In this document: in pieces, positions 63,507 to 64,000 of the stretch | Position numbering within the stretch: the stretch's first letter is position 1 | Layout: each line of letters starts with the position of its first letter | Made by a program: the position numbers and the translations under genes | Assembly: GCA_018240065.1 (NCBI GenBank) | Contig: JAFEGH010000013.1 | Coordinates: 1 to 64,000 of the forward strand | From: Verrucomicrobiota bacterium | GTDB taxonomy: Bacteria; Chlamydiota; Chlamydiia; Chlamydiales; Rhabdochlamydiaceae | Reading direction: 5' to 3' | DNA length: 64,000 bases | Notes under the pieces: model-generated | What the model was told of the DNA's origin: nothing | What the model saw: the letters and a program-made list of their open reading frames with translations, nothing else | Database searches by the model: none

Positions 63507-64000
63507 TTATTCCCAGCCTTCTTTGAGCAGCGGGAGGGCGAAATCCATGAATGATTTGAAATCAGTGTAGGTTGTCGTGAGCATTGTCTGCCGCCTTTCG
63601 ACAAGAAGAGGGTTTCCTTTAAACAGGAATCCCATGAGCTGCTTCATTTTGTTGATCTTCAACCTTTCTGAACTTTCTGCGGGAATCTCGGCAATATAGA
63701 CTTGGAGATAGCGAAGAAGGTCCTCCCATTTTGGCTGATAGGATGTCTTTGCGAAATGGGCGCGGATCTGATGAAAGATGAACGGGTTGATCACACTCCC
63801 CCTTCCAATCATCAGTGCATCGCAGCCGGTCGTCTTTAGCATCCTGAGCGCGTCCTCGACAGAGAGAATATCTCCATTGCCGACAAGGGGGATCTTAAGG
63901 AAGGACTTCGCTTCCGCAATGAGGTCCCATCTGGCGGGCGGGCCATACCCATCGGCTTTGGTGCGGGGATGCAGGGTGATATAGCTTGCCCCGCTTTCCT
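63507..64000 (-). CDS. tRNA-dihydrouridine synthase, C-terminal part (5-prime end beyond window)
   Basis: About 163 residues to the window end. HPRTKADGYGPP with its Arg/Lys residues, PLVGNGDILSVEDALRML and GCDALMIGRGSVINP match the FMN-binding TIM barrel of Dus enzymes (usual HGRTR, GNGDI and MIGRGA). The start codon lies outside the window; a frame opening at an internal ATG at 63842 is only part of the gene. Dus enzymes reduce uridine to dihydrouridine in tRNA. Its subfamily cannot be told. Confidence 0.9.
   Translation of the reverse strand, partial: ESGASYITLHPRTKADGYGPPARWDLIAEAKSFLKIPLVGNGDILSVEDALRMLKTTGCDALMIGRGSVINPFIFHQIRAHFAKTSYQPKWEDLLRYLQVYIAEIPAESSERLKINKMKQLMGFLFKGNPLLVERRQTMLTTTYTDFKSFMDFALPLLKEGWE

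Noticed and set aside
1..64000. Insertion sequences, prophage, integrases, tRNA or rRNA genes
   Set aside because: No transposase, integrase or phage structural frame and no RNA gene signature was seen by eye on either strand; a tRNAscan run would settle the tRNA question.

Overview
The window reads as a chromosomal segment of an environmental Chlamydia (order Chlamydiales, outside Chlamydiaceae). The main evidence is a full-length Tlc/NTT ATP:ADP translocase (12851-14410), a eukaryote-like delta(7)-sterol reductase (14736-16061), several proteins that look like secreted effectors (Fic-like, PARG-like, leucine-rich-repeat) and very compact gene packing. Base composition near 48% G+C would suit Criblamydiaceae (for example Estrella) or a relative. 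That genus-level placement is inference only.

Layout. 0.5-6.3 kb: two short secreted Pro/Ser-rich proteins with related signal peptides, a repeat protein, a two-gene operon (sugar-nucleotide-type epimerase, then SPW/VKOR membrane protein) and a short filamentous-haemagglutinin-type TPS-domain protein. 6.4-8.6 kb: an RNA repair operon with a 2H phosphoesterase-archease fusion overlapping rtcB. 8.8-12.8 kb: exported carbonic anhydrase, two paralogous Fic-like proteins and an exported GNAT. 12.8-23.2 kb: NTT, sterol reductase, cyclase plus deoC, N-terminally extended adenylate kinase, YbdK-type ligase, Nudix, MsrQ-like protein, MFS and exported cupin. 23.2-36.9 kb: GH63-type glucosidase, transporters, MsrA, TspO, exported peptide deformylase, PARG-like protein, aldo/keto reductase, ppGpp-hydrolase-like HD protein, TfoX-N, twin exported Nudix proteins, quinone oxidoreductase and SDR. 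37-41 kb: a cluster of exported methyltransferases and a CAP10/GT90 glycosyltransferase. 41-52 kb: exported UPRT, MFS, exported FAD protein, ABC-F, haem-oxygenase-like protein, Inc-like membrane protein, exported choline-kinase-like protein and a GT5 glycogen-synthase-like protein with a long extra N-terminus. 52.4-57.2 kb: four tandem LRR paralogues. 57.7-64 kb: DUF488, membrane proteins, P3A proton ATPase, outer-membrane barrel protein, two His-rich lipoproteins and a partial dihydrouridine synthase.

The most striking theme is that about fourteen proteins of normally cytosolic enzyme families carry Sec-type signal peptides: carbonic anhydrase, GNAT, adenylate kinase, cupin, peptide deformylase, two Nudix, three methyltransferases, GT90, UPRT, FAD oxidoreductase and choline kinase. 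Read together with the NTT, the sterol reductase and the effector-like proteins, this suggests an exported enzyme set acting in the periplasm, the vacuole or the host. Other points of note are a family of short intergenic inverted repeats (TATACCCAA...TTGGGTATA type), likely frameshifts in a Nudix signal peptide, in one LRR protein and possibly in the TPS protein, and a terminator-like hairpin directly before the NTT start codon. I saw no rRNA, tRNA, insertion sequence, prophage or CRISPR array.
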